A program made the position numbers and the translations under genes. Positions 10,955 to 19,601 of a stretch of 64,000 nt of DNA are shown piece by piece. Each line of letters begins with the position of its first letter. Position 1 is the stretch's first letter. Source of the DNA: Janthinobacterium sp. Marseille (GTDB lineage: Bacteria > Pseudomonadota > Gammaproteobacteria > Burkholderiales > Burkholderiaceae_D); NCBI RefSeq assembly GCF_000013625.1, contig NC_009659.1:1-64000 (forward strand). The letters run 5' to 3'. The notes under the pieces are model-generated. The model saw nothing but the letters and a program-made list of their open reading frames with translations. It did not search any database and was not told the origin of the DNA.

Positions 10955-12286
10955 CTACATGAAGGATTCGATAATAGGTTCAAATATGTAGTTTGACAAA
11001 TGTCTAACGACTGGGACGACGACCCCATCGCCAGCGACATGATAGGCGTCATTGTATTTTGCTGGTAGAACATAAGTGTCAGGTAATCCCATTAAGCGGG
11101 CTGCTTCACGCGGTGATAATAATCTGGATCGGATTTTTGTCCCTTCAATCACCAAAATAGTCTGCCTGCTTGAACCTCCAGACGGAGTTCGTAAGCATCC
11201 TGCTATATCATCAAACCTTACTTCTGCTCGCTGTACCTTTGTTCCGTCTTCTTCAGATCTTGTTCGCCGGTAAACTCCCCCAACCATCCGGCGTTTGGTT
11301 TTTTTCGCTAAATTTACTTTGGCTAAATTTACGTCGTTCATAAGCGAAAGTAGATGATTGGTTTCGTCAGAAGTATGCCAGGCAACGCCAACCGGATTGT
11401 CCTCAATGAGGTCAGTTAAAGTAGTTTGGCGTTGTGGTGGTATAGGTAAATTCCACCAAATCCATTTTTTTTGAGCTTCTTTAGATAATTTTTCATATGC
11501 TTTTTGTAACGAGGCTGGGTGCCAAGGTGCTGCAGGCGCATCGGCAATTAAATCTATACGGAGCTTCGCGTCGTTTCTCACTCCTATAACGAATACACGT
11601 TGTCTAGATTGAGGAACAAAGTGTTTTGCATCGACAACCAATGCGCCGAAGCGATACCCCGCGCCAGAAAATGCCGAACCAATAGCGGCAAAGTCTTTGC
11701 CTCCATGAGAGGTTAGTGCGCCATACACATTTTCTAAAACAATCAGTTTCGGGCTACGATTTTCTTCCATCAAAGTGCGAATCAATTTCCAAAAAGGCCA
11801 AAACGTTCCTGATCTAGTTTGTATTTTGGTACTTCTATGTCCAATACCTTCGTAGTTCCCGGCTAAAGACAAATCTTGGCAAGGGAACGAGGCCCAAATC
11901 AGATCAGGAGTGCCCGAAAGGTGTCTTGTGGTTATTTTGTTGACATCTTCAATAACTAATTCAGGTCCGCCGTGCCAGTTCTTGCGATAGACTTGTCCCT
12001 TCATCGCCGAATTGTCGTTCGCAAACTGGCAATTCCAGCGTTCCCCTAGTCCTGCGCGGGCCATTCCGCCGCCTGCGAAAAATTCAAAAAAAGGATAACC
12101 ATCGCTCTCTATGTTTTGCTTTGTATGAGCGTAATGAGAATCTCTTTCAATTTTTTCTCGTATCGCTTCAGCAACCCAGCTGTTTAGAGAGGGACAGTTT
12201 TCACCTTCGATTCGAAGAGTATCAATTGCCATGAATGTTTCTGTTGGTAAACGCAAGTTAACGCGATGATCGAGTAATTTTTTCAT
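10955..12286 (-). CDS. C5-cytosine DNA methyltransferase with N-terminal RHH-like domain
   Basis: This enzyme transfers a methyl group from S-adenosylmethionine to cytosine C5 in DNA. The standard motifs are visible: motif I FFEFFAGGGMARAGLG (66-81), motif IV SFPCQ with catalytic Cys-136, motif VI ENV (185-187), motif VIII QSRQR (226-230), and motifs IX/X RLLSPREAARLMGLP and YHVAGDGVVVPV near the C-terminus. The first about 50 residues (VNLRLPTETFMAID... SLNSWVAEAIREKIERD) look like a ribbon-helix-helix DNA-binding unit fused in front, which could repress its own promoter. It is first in a two-gene unit with DUF4928. Codon use is AT-rich like its neighbour. Confidence 0.9.
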   Translation of the reverse strand: MKKLLDHRVNLRLPTETFMAIDTLRIEGENCPSLNSWVAEAIREKIERDSHYAHTKQNIESDGYPFFEFFAGGGMARAGLGERWNCQFANDNSAMKGQVYRKNWHGGPELVIEDVNKITTRHLSGTPDLIWASFPCQDLSLAGNYEGIGHRSTKIQTRSGTFWPFWKLIRTLMEENRSPKLIVLENVYGALTSHGGKDFAAIGSAFSGAGYRFGALVVDAKHFVPQSRQRVFVIGVRNDAKLRIDLIADAPAAPWHPASLQKAYEKLSKEAQKKWIWWNLPIPPQRQTTLTDLIEDNPVGVAWHTSDETNHLLSLMNDVNLAKVNLAKKTKRRMVGGVYRRTRSEEDGTKVQRAEVRFDDIAGCLRTPSGGSSRQTILVIEGTKIRSRLLSPREAARLMGLPDTYVLPAKYNDAYHVAGDGVVVPVVRHLSNYIFEPIIESFM

Positions 12287-12741
12287 CGCCCGATTATGGC
12301 GCCATTTCCTGGCACCATAAAGAAAATGTCAGCATATTGAAGTAGTTTTTATCGAAAATCTTGCGTTTAGAGAGCTATCTTATCCGCGAGCGGCTTGAAT
12401 GACGGAAATTGATGGCAATCCGGCGTAGAAAAATATTTATATGGGACGATAGCTTTCGGAATGTCGTTTGATTGCCATGTGGCCAGTAAGGCAATTGAGA
12501 AAATGAGTAGATCAAATTAAGACACTTGCCATGCAATTTTTATTGGTTAATTTACGCTAGGCATATGACATAAATCGAGGGAAAACTGTATCTTCCCGGC
12601 ATCATATGTCAATTTTTCTGTGGAAATTTTACTTGCAGGAAATACAAATTCTGTAGACTTGGAAGCCACGGCAGGATGGCTACGCACCCCGGGTGGCGAC
12701 TACCTAAAACCATAACAACTACGCTGCCCAAGGGCGATCCG
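12287..12741. other. Divergent intergenic region between methyltransferase and TPS genes
   Basis: This 455-bp gap contains the divergent promoters of the methyltransferase (left) and tpsB (right) and the right edge of the AT-rich block. A GGGAA/TTCCC hairpin lies near 12580-12597. A GC-rich patch at about 12662-12710 with GCCAC/GTGGC arms looks structured, but I could not match it to a known riboswitch. No gene is supported; a frame extending tpsB upstream to 12676 lacks a ribosome-binding site. Confidence 0.45.
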
Positions 12742-14322
12742 ATGAAACACCGTTTGATGTCTGTACTGGCCGGCACCCTGCTGGCTGTGAGCTGTGCGTC
12801 GGCATTCGCCGATACCAGCAACCCTTCCATCCATTTCGATATCAATCGCTTCGATGTCCGCGGCAATACCTTATTGCCGTCGCAGACCGTCGATAGCCTG
12901 GTGGCACCTTACCTGGGCAAGGACCGCGATTTCGCTGATGTGATGAAGGCACTGGAAGCGCTGGAAGCGGCCTATCACGCACGCGGTTACCAACTGGTGC
13001 GTATCGATTTGCCGGAACAGGAACTCAACCAGGGCACGGTGGTGTTGAATGTGGTGCAGGCCAAGATCGGCAATGTCGTCATCGAAGGCAATAGCCATTT
13101 CGATGATGCGAACATCCGCCGTTCCTTGCCCGCGCTGCAAGAAGGTCAAACGCCCGACCTCAAAGCCGTTTCCAAGAGCCTGAAACTGGCCAATGAGAAC
13201 CCGGCCAAGAAGGTCACGATGCGCATGAAGTCGGCCGAGCAGGATGATGAAGTCGAAGCGACACTGGCGGTGGTCGATGAATCAGTCTGGCGTACCACCA
13301 TCAATTTCGACAATACCGGCGTTGCCTCCACCGGCCGCACCCGTGCCGGTGTCGTGCTGCAAAACGCCAATATGTTTGGCCTTGATCATGTCATGAGCCT
13401 GCAGTACACCACCACGCTGGAAGAACCCAGCCGCGTGGGTGTCTATGGCGTCGGTTACCACATCCCGCTGTATGCGCTGGGTGACTCGATGGACTTCTAT
13501 GCGAGCTATTCGGATGTGGATGCCGGGACAGTGACCGCCGGTATCTTCGATATCGCCGTCAGCGGTAAAGGCTCCATGTACGGTGCGCGCTATAACCAGA
13601 ACCTGGCTACCGTCGGCAATTACGCATCCAAGCTGATGTATGGCATCGATTTAAAGCAATACAAGAACAGCATGCAGTTGCTCGGTGTTGAATTAGGTGC
13701 CGATATTACCGTGCGTCCGGTCAGCATCGGCTACCAGGGTGACTGGAGCTGGGGTGATGGCGCCATCGGTTTCGCCACCACCTTGCTGCACAATATTTCC
13801 GGTGGTTCCAACGGTAGCCAAAGTGACTTCGACCGCGTGCGCTTCGACGCAAAGGCCAATTACACCGCCATCCGTGTGGGTGGCAGCCTGACCCAGGCGC
13901 TACCGGAGCAATGGCTGGCGCGCGCCATCATCAACGGCCAATACACCAAAGATGCACTGATTCCGGGTGAACAGTTTGGTGCCGGTGGTGCAGCGTCGGT
14001 ACGCGGTTTCCTGGAACGCGAAGTGGCCAACGACTCCGGTATTACCGGTAACTTCGAGGTCTATACCGCACCGCTATGCGGCAGCGGTAAATGGCAATGC
14101 CGGGCCCTGGCTTTCTATGATCATGCCTATCTGACACGTAACCACGCTTTACCCGGTGAATTCAGCACCATTTCTATCAATAGCGTCGGTTTGGGTCTAC
14201 GCTTGCAGTTAGGCAATGACGTGAACTTCCAGGTCGATGTCGGCCATGTCCTGCATGCAGAAGCGACCACCACCCGTAGTGGTGACAACCGTGTGCACGC
14301 CCGTCTTGCCTTGTCTTTCTAA
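12742..14322 (+). CDS. TpsB / FhaC-ShlB family outer-membrane transporter
   Basis: TpsB proteins are Omp85-superfamily beta-barrels that export a partner TpsA exoprotein. A signal peptide (MKHRLMSVLAGTLLAVSCASAFA) is followed by two POTRA regions (about 30-185) and a 16-strand-type barrel carrying the VRGF motif and ending in LALSF. At 526 residues it is standard length. The ATG at 12742 has AAGGG 8 nt upstream and starts exactly at the signal peptide, unlike the in-frame ATG at 12676. The partner tpsA begins 6 bp downstream. Confidence 0.93.
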   Translation: MKHRLMSVLAGTLLAVSCASAFADTSNPSIHFDINRFDVRGNTLLPSQTVDSLVAPYLGKDRDFADVMKALEALEAAYHARGYQLVRIDLPEQELNQGTVVLNVVQAKIGNVVIEGNSHFDDANIRRSLPALQEGQTPDLKAVSKSLKLANENPAKKVTMRMKSAEQDDEVEATLAVVDESVWRTTINFDNTGVASTGRTRAGVVLQNANMFGLDHVMSLQYTTTLEEPSRVGVYGVGYHIPLYALGDSMDFYASYSDVDAGTVTAGIFDIAVSGKGSMYGARYNQNLATVGNYASKLMYGIDLKQYKNSMQLLGVELGADITVRPVSIGYQGDWSWGDGAIGFATTLLHNISGGSNGSQSDFDRVRFDAKANYTAIRVGGSLTQALPEQWLARAIINGQYTKDALIPGEQFGAGGAASVRGFLEREVANDSGITGNFEVYTAPLCGSGKWQCRALAFYDHAYLTRNHALPGEFSTISINSVGLGLRLQLGNDVNFQVDVGHVLHAEATTTRSGDNRVHARLALSF

Positions 14323-14328
14323 GGTGCC

Positions 14329-16359
14329 ATGATGAAGAACCCTATGAATATGGCTGTGAACACACCAAAACCTTTGGCCTGGGCCATCCGCTGCGCCTTC
14401 CTGCCACCTGTACTGGCAGCCTGCCTGGGTGCAACTGGCATCAGTAGTGCAATCGCCAACCCATCCAATCCGACGGTGGTGAATGGACAGGTGACCTTCT
14501 CGCAGAATGGCAATGTCTATACGATCACCAATAGCCCGAGTGCGATCATCAACTGGAACAGCTTCTCGATCAATGCGGGTGAGCTGGTGCGTTTCATCCA
14601 GCAAAACAGTAGCAGCAGCGTCCTGAACCGCATTACCGGCCAGGACCCGAGTCAGATCATGGGTGCGCTGGAGTCGAATGGCCGTGTGTTCCTGATCAAT
14701 CCGAATGGCATCATGTTTGGTGCGGGTGCGCAAATCAATGTAGCGGGCCTGGTGGCGTCGACGCTGGCGATTTCGGACAGCAACTTCCTCGCCGGTAAAA
14801 ACAAATTTACAGCGGGTGACGTCGCCGGTGCAGTAAACAATATGGGTGCGATTACGACGCCATCGGGTGGACAGGTCTACCTGATTGCACCGGATGTGAC
14901 GAATAGCGGCATCATCACGTCGCCGAAAGGCGAGGTGGTACTGGCGGCAGGACGCAGTGTGCAACTGGCGGATTCGAGCAATCCGGATATGCATGTGGTG
15001 GTCTCTGCACCGACGGACCGGGCATTGAACCTGGGTGACGTGATTGCACAGGGTGGCAGGATTGGTATCTATGCGGCCTTGATCAACCAGCGTGGCAAGT
15101 TGAATGCCAATAGTGCGGTGCTTGGGGAGAATGGCAAGATCATTTTGAAAGCAAGTGGTACGACTTTGCTGGAAGCCGGTAGTAAGACGACGGCAACCGG
15201 TGCAGGCACCGGTGGTGAAGTTCAGGTCCTCGGTGAAAAAGTCGGCTTGATGGGTAATGCCCTGGTCGATGTGAGTGGCCAGACCGGTGGCGGTACTGCA
15301 TTGATAGGTGGTGATTACCAGGGTGAAAACGCCAAGGTGCAGAATGCCGAGCAAACCTTTGTCGGTAAGGATGCCGTGATCAAGGCAGATGCGATCGCCA
15401 GTGGTAATGGCGGCAAGGTCATCGTCTGGGCTAATCAGACCGCACAGGCTTACGGTTCCATATTTGCGCGCGGTGGTGCTGCCTGGGGTAATGGTGGTTT
15501 TATTGAAACCTCTGGCCTGGATCATCTGGATGTGGCTGGAATACGTATAGATGCCGGTGCGCCGAAAGGAAAAAACGGCCAGTGGTTGCTTGATCCGAAA
15601 AATATCATCGTGAACGATGGACCGGCACCTTTGAGTGATGCCGCGGCATTTAGCAATCGTCCCGGTGAAACTACAGAAATCAGTGCGCAGTTACTGTCGA
15701 ATGCAACAGCAGACGTCATTCTGCAAGCGACCAACGACATTACTTTTCAATATGGTGTCGGCAACACACATGAAGGTGTGAGTCTCACTGCCCAGGCCGG
15801 CAATAACATATACGTGGATGCGATGTTGAGTTTCACTAAAAACATAACGCTGGCTGCGAATTACTTTGGTACTGGTGAGGGGCGAGTTCTAGGTGATGGT
15901 ATAACTGCCATCAATGCCGGAGGGGTCAAGACCATTACAGACTATTTGAATCCGCCCGTTGTGGTCCCTCCAGTGGTAGTCCCTCCAGTGACACCACCCC
16001 CTTCCGCTGACATCTGCACCATCGCCCCCAACTCGGCCCTGTGCCAGGTATTGTCGCCACCAACCGCCAGTGAACCAGTCAAGCCGGTACAACAGGCAAG
16101 CAATGAAATTATCAAGACGGTGACTCAATCCGCACCCAAGACTGATTTCGACCAGGTAGCTTTCCTCGATACAAAAAAACAAGGCGATAGTTCATCTGGC
16201 GGATCGGGATCATCAGGATCCGCAGGTACATCTACACCGGATGACAAGAAATCCGACGATAACAAACCCGATGATAAAAAAGCCGACACCAAAGAAGTCG
16301 CTTCCAATGACAAGAGTGGAACCAAAAATGAGCCAACTAAAAAAATGTACTGTAATTAA
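14329..16359 (+). CDS. TpsA adhesin with filamentous-haemagglutinin TPS domain and C-terminal Cys pair
   Basis: This secreted exoprotein has an extended signal peptide (about 1-43) and a TPS domain containing INWNSFSINAGELVRF and INPNGIMFGAGAQ, which is recognised by TpsB. A beta-helix with repeating GNGGKVIVWANQ-like turns follows. A proline-valine hinge (PPVVVPPVVVPP) precedes two cysteines, Cys-563 and Cys-572 (ICTIAPNSALCQ), then a lysine/aspartate-rich tail of about 80 residues. At 676 residues it is short for a TpsA. Cysteine pairs near the C-terminus anchor HMW1- and CdrA-type adhesins at the cell surface, so surface retention is plausible. The gene overlaps the FecR-domain gene by 32 bp. 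Confidence 0.9.
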   Translation: MMKNPMNMAVNTPKPLAWAIRCAFLPPVLAACLGATGISSAIANPSNPTVVNGQVTFSQNGNVYTITNSPSAIINWNSFSINAGELVRFIQQNSSSSVLNRITGQDPSQIMGALESNGRVFLINPNGIMFGAGAQINVAGLVASTLAISDSNFLAGKNKFTAGDVAGAVNNMGAITTPSGGQVYLIAPDVTNSGIITSPKGEVVLAAGRSVQLADSSNPDMHVVVSAPTDRALNLGDVIAQGGRIGIYAALINQRGKLNANSAVLGENGKIILKASGTTLLEAGSKTTATGAGTGGEVQVLGEKVGLMGNALVDVSGQTGGGTALIGGDYQGENAKVQNAEQTFVGKDAVIKADAIASGNGGKVIVWANQTAQAYGSIFARGGAAWGNGGFIETSGLDHLDVAGIRIDAGAPKGKNGQWLLDPKNIIVNDGPAPLSDAAAFSNRPGETTEISAQLLSNATADVILQATNDITFQYGVGNTHEGVSLTAQAGNNIYVDAMLSFTKNITLAANYFGTGEGRVLGDGITAINAGGVKTITDYLNPPVVVPPVVVPPVTPPPSADICTIAPNSALCQVLSPPTASEPVKPVQQASNEIIKTVTQSAPKTDFDQVAFLDTKKQGDSSSGGSGSSGSAGTSTPDDKKSDDNKPDDKKADTKEVASNDKSGTKNEPTKKMYCN

Positions 16360-17221
16360 GTCTGTGCTGTTGCTGGCAGCCTTGTGCACGGCAACAGTGG
16401 TTCAGGCGGCGGGAGTCGGTACGGTCACACACCTGAGTGGTCCTTTGCTGGCGAAGAAGGCAAACGGCAGCGTGCGCGTATTGGGCATGAAGTCGGCGGT
16501 TGAACCCGGCGATACTTTGTCGACACAAAACAAAAGTTACGCACAGATTAAATTCAGCGACGGCAGCGCGCTGATCCTGCAACCGGATACCGTGTTGACG
16601 ATCGATAAGTTTTCTTACGACGCTGCCAAGCCATCGGCTGACAATATTGCTTACACACTGGTGCAAGGCGGTGTGCGTGCGAATGCGGGCCTGCTCGGCA
16701 AGCGTAGCAAGGACAGCGTGCAGATGGTGACGCCGATGGCAAACATCAGCATGCAGGCAGCGAGTGTCGTTGTGCAGTATGTGAAGCCGGACGAGGAAGC
16801 AGTTGCTGCTGCGCGTGAGGCCTATCTGCTGGCCAGTACTGCAGTGCTGGATGTGGCGATGCAAGCAACACGTAGCGACATGCCGGCTCCTGCGGCTATC
16901 CAGCCTCTGATGCTGGCGCAAATCAATATACCCTTACCCACAGGGCTGACGCCGAAAGCTACGGGCTCAACGCCGCCTTTGCCGCCGGGTTTGTATGTGC
17001 AGGTAATCGACGGTTTGATTAACGTAACGAATAAGGGGGGTGCGCAGACTTTTGCCCCGGGTCAGTTCGGTTTTACGCCCACTCCGATACAAGCTCCGGT
17101 TATCGTACCGAAAAATCCGGCTTTGCAATTTACTCCACCACCGGCGTTTAGTTTGCCTCCTCCGGTTACAACGGGACAAAATGCACCAAAATCCAATGCT
17201 GTCGATTGTGAGGTTCGTTAA
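16328..17221 (+). CDS. FecR-domain periplasmic protein of the TPS locus
   Basis: A signal peptide (about 1-28, ending VVQAAG) leads into a FecR domain (about 30-140) with VEPGDTLSTQNKSYAQIKFSDGSALILQPDTVLTI. The C-terminal half is alanine/proline rich (PLPPGLYVQVIDG, TPPPAFSLPPP). I chose the ATG at 16328 because it opens the signal peptide; it lies inside the 3' end of tpsA, giving a 32-bp overlap. FecR domains without a sigma factor gene nearby often sit in surface-protein loci and may bind peptidoglycan or help presentation. Its exact role is unknown. Confidence 0.85.
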   Translation: MSQLKKCTVIKSVLLLAALCTATVVQAAGVGTVTHLSGPLLAKKANGSVRVLGMKSAVEPGDTLSTQNKSYAQIKFSDGSALILQPDTVLTIDKFSYDAAKPSADNIAYTLVQGGVRANAGLLGKRSKDSVQMVTPMANISMQAASVVVQYVKPDEEAVAAAREAYLLASTAVLDVAMQATRSDMPAPAAIQPLMLAQINIPLPTGLTPKATGSTPPLPPGLYVQVIDGLINVTNKGGAQTFAPGQFGFTPTPIQAPVIVPKNPALQFTPPPAFSLPPPVTTGQNAPKSNAVDCEVR

Positions 17222-17314
17222 ATTGGGCGATACGACGGGAATGTTTGTGCCTCTGTGATGTCGTACGAACTGAGCCGGTCAAATACTGACAGGCAAACCT
17301 GATGCGGTGCGGAA

Positions 17315-17470
17315 ATGAAACACATACTTCGTAAATTGACTTTTGTTTTGCTGTTACCGCTTACTTTGGCATTGGCCGGATGTGGCGGCTACGCCCGTAC
17401 ACCGAACGGCAGCTCAAGCGTAGATGCCTATGGCGTGATCGATATCGGCGTGCAACATACCAGTCCTTAA
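17315..17470 (+). CDS. Small lipoprotein, 51 residues
   Basis: The frame MKHILRKLTFVLLLPLTLALAGCGGYA continues to a TAA at 17468-17470. It has a textbook lipoprotein signal with lipobox LAGC (Cys-23), and the mature part is only 29 residues. GGTGCGG lies about 6 nt before the ATG. The gene follows the TPS/FecR cluster by 93 bp and is closed by a strong terminator, which supports it being real. No known family was recognised. Confidence 0.6.
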   Translation: MKHILRKLTFVLLLPLTLALAGCGGYARTPNGSSSVDAYGVIDIGVQHTSP

Positions 17471-17490
17471 GCTTGCTTGCGGCAAATGTA

Positions 17491-17519
17491 AAAGGCTTCC
17501 TGATGGAAGCCTTTTTTAT
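17491..17519. terminator. Intrinsic terminator between the TPS locus and wspR
   Basis: AAAGGCTTCC-TGAT-GGAAGCCTTTTTT forms a perfect 10-bp stem with a four-base loop and T tail on the plus strand; an A tract lies on the other side. It separates the convergent small-lipoprotein and wspR transcripts. Confidence 0.9.
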
Positions 17520-17545
17520 TGTGTCGGCCTACAGCGAAGCGCGGT

Positions 17546-18592
17546 TTATGCGTCTTCCCATATGACCCGATGTTTGCCCAATTCCTTAGCGCGGTACAGG
17601 CGCTTGTCCGCCAGTTCGATCAGGTCATTCGGCACTTGTTCCGCTTGCGGTGTGATGGTGGCGGCACCGACACTGACGGTGAGCCATTCACCTATCGCTG
17701 CATGTGCGTGCGGGATGCGTAATGCTTCGACTGCCGCACATACTTTCTTGCCCGAGATGACGGCGCCATTGCTGCCGGTGGCCGGCAGGATGATCGCGAA
17801 TTCTTCACCACCGAAGCGTGCACTCAGGTCGGCCGGACGCATCGCGCTGGCTTCCAGTGATTTGGCGACTTGCTTCAATACCAGGTCGCCGGCCACGTGG
17901 CCATAAGTGTCGTTGTATAACTTGAAGTTGTCGACGTCGATCAGCAGGATCGATAGCTCTTGCTGCTCACGACGGGCACGTTTCCATTCCGCACTCAGGT
18001 AGTCATCGAAGTAACGGCGATTGGCGATGCCGGTCAGGCCATCGGTATTGGTCAGGCGCTGCAATTCGAAATTGCTCTTTTGCAGTTGTTGCTGGCTTTC
18101 ACGCAGAGCGCGGTAAGCGGCATCACGTTGCAAGAGATTGTTGTACGAGCGTGAGTGATAACGGATACGTGCAATCAGTTCTATCGTATCCGGCAGTTTC
18201 ACCATGTAGTCGTTGACGCCCGTTGCGAAGGCATCGCGTTTGACTTCGGCATCTTCGCGGGTTGACAGTACGATGATGGGAATATCGCAGGTGATTGCGT
18301 TCTGGCGGTATTGACGCACCAGCGTCAGGCCGTCGACACCCGGCATCACCAGATCCTGCAGTATGACGGTGGGTTTGGTTTTTTCCGCGACGCGCAAGGC
18401 TTCGTCGGCGCGTGCGCAATAATGGAAATCGATATTCGGGTCGCTCAACAAGGCGCGCCGTATTGCTTCGCCAACCATGGGCTGGTCATCGACCAGTAGC
18501 ACCATGATTTTATATTCTTCAGCCGGTAAATGGATTCCGAGATCGCTATCGCTCAGTGCTGAAGAGTCCATATTTTTTACCCCTTGGTTCAT
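17546..18592 (-). CDS. wspR: WspR-type diguanylate cyclase response regulator
   Basis: WspR is the output of the Wsp system: phosphorylation of its receiver activates a GGDEF cyclase that makes c-di-GMP. The receiver (about 29-150) has VDD and the phosphoacceptor Asp-80 in VILQDLVMPG. A coiled-coil linker precedes the GGDEF domain with RFGGEEF. RPAD five residues upstream is an intact RxxD I-site, so product inhibition is expected. Its ATG overlaps the wspF stop (ATGA), making it the last gene of the operon. Confidence 0.92.
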   Translation of the reverse strand: MNQGVKNMDSSALSDSDLGIHLPAEEYKIMVLLVDDQPMVGEAIRRALLSDPNIDFHYCARADEALRVAEKTKPTVILQDLVMPGVDGLTLVRQYRQNAITCDIPIIVLSTREDAEVKRDAFATGVNDYMVKLPDTIELIARIRYHSRSYNNLLQRDAAYRALRESQQQLQKSNFELQRLTNTDGLTGIANRRYFDDYLSAEWKRARREQQELSILLIDVDNFKLYNDTYGHVAGDLVLKQVAKSLEASAMRPADLSARFGGEEFAIILPATGSNGAVISGKKVCAAVEALRIPHAHAAIGEWLTVSVGAATITPQAEQVPNDLIELADKRLYRAKELGKHRVIWEDA

Positions 18593-19599
18593 TGAAACAG
18601 ATTGACTAATTTTTGTGCAATGCCGGATACGGGGAGAATGTCGGTCGCCGCATTGAGTGCGACGGCTGCTTTCGGCATACCGTATACGGAACTGCTTTCC
18701 TGGTCTTGCACGATGGTGTGATATTTATTGTCGTGCATCGCTTTCAGGCCGAGCGCGCCATCGCGCCCCATGCCGGTCAGCAGTACTCCCACTGCCTTGC
18801 CCTGCCATTGTTGTACTACGCTGTGAAACAGTACGTCGATAGACGGATGATAGATATCGGTCGGCGCTTCCTGTACATAGCCCAGGCTGTCGCGGTTCTT
18901 GATCAACAGATGTTGATTGGTTCCGGCGATGAAGACCGTTCCGCTCAATGGCTGATCGCCTTCCTTCGCCACACGCACCCGCAAGGCGGTTTGTTGTTGC
19001 AGCCAATCGGCCATGCCATCGACGAAGGCCGGATTGATGTGCTGCACGATAACGACTGCTGCCGGGAAGTCTGCCGGCAAGCCGCGCAACAATTCGGCCA
19101 ATGCCGCCGGGCCACCGGCGGATGCGCCTATTACCACCAATCTGGTGGAGGGATCGGCGTCCCGCACTACCGCTGCTTTCTTCACCGGCACCGGGGCTTC
19201 GACCTTCTTGCCCATGCGCGCAACTTTTTCTATTTTTGCGATCAGTGCTGCGGCGCCCTGCTGGAAATTACCACCGGTCATGACGGGCGTTGTCACCACA
19301 TCCAGCGCGCCGTGTCCAAGCGCTTCATACACCTTGACTGCATTCGCACTGATATCCGCTGTCACCAGCAGGATCGGGCAAGGCGTCTTTTGCATGATGC
19401 GACGCGTTGCTTCCACGCCGTCTGCATTCGGCATGATGATATCCATCAGTACGATATCGGGCAGCTGCCACGCACACATTTCCGCCGCCTGTATACCGTC
19501 TTGTGCGACCCAGATGAGTTGATGCTGTGGATGCTCGGCCAGCGCCCTGCGCAATATCTCAACCACCATGGGTACGTCATTGACGATGCCGATTTTCAC
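18589..19599 (-). CDS. wspF: WspF, CheB-like protein-glutamate methylesterase
   Basis: The protein removes methyl groups from the WspA receptor and so damps the signal; loss of WspF in pseudomonads gives high c-di-GMP. An N-terminal receiver (Asp-53 in IVLMDIIMPNADG) is joined by a linker to a CheB methylesterase with the triad motifs GASAGGPAAL (Ser), VQHI (His) and LTGMGRDGA (Asp). At 336 residues it is full length. It starts 2 bp after the wspE stop and overlaps wspR. Confidence 0.92.
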   Translation of the reverse strand: MKIGIVNDVPMVVEILRRALAEHPQHQLIWVAQDGIQAAEMCAWQLPDIVLMDIIMPNADGVEATRRIMQKTPCPILLVTADISANAVKVYEALGHGALDVVTTPVMTGGNFQQGAAALIAKIEKVARMGKKVEAPVPVKKAAVVRDADPSTRLVVIGASAGGPAALAELLRGLPADFPAAVVIVQHINPAFVDGMADWLQQQTALRVRVAKEGDQPLSGTVFIAGTNQHLLIKNRDSLGYVQEAPTDIYHPSIDVLFHSVVQQWQGKAVGVLLTGMGRDGALGLKAMHDNKYHTIVQDQESSSVYGMPKAAVALNAATDILPVSGIAQKLVNLFQ

Positions 19600-19601
19600 G
19601 A

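Noticed and set aside
12655..12741. Possible riboswitch (c-di-GMP type) in front of tpsB
   Set aside because: A GC-rich, possibly folded patch is there, but the conserved GEMM blocks are absent, so I do not call one.
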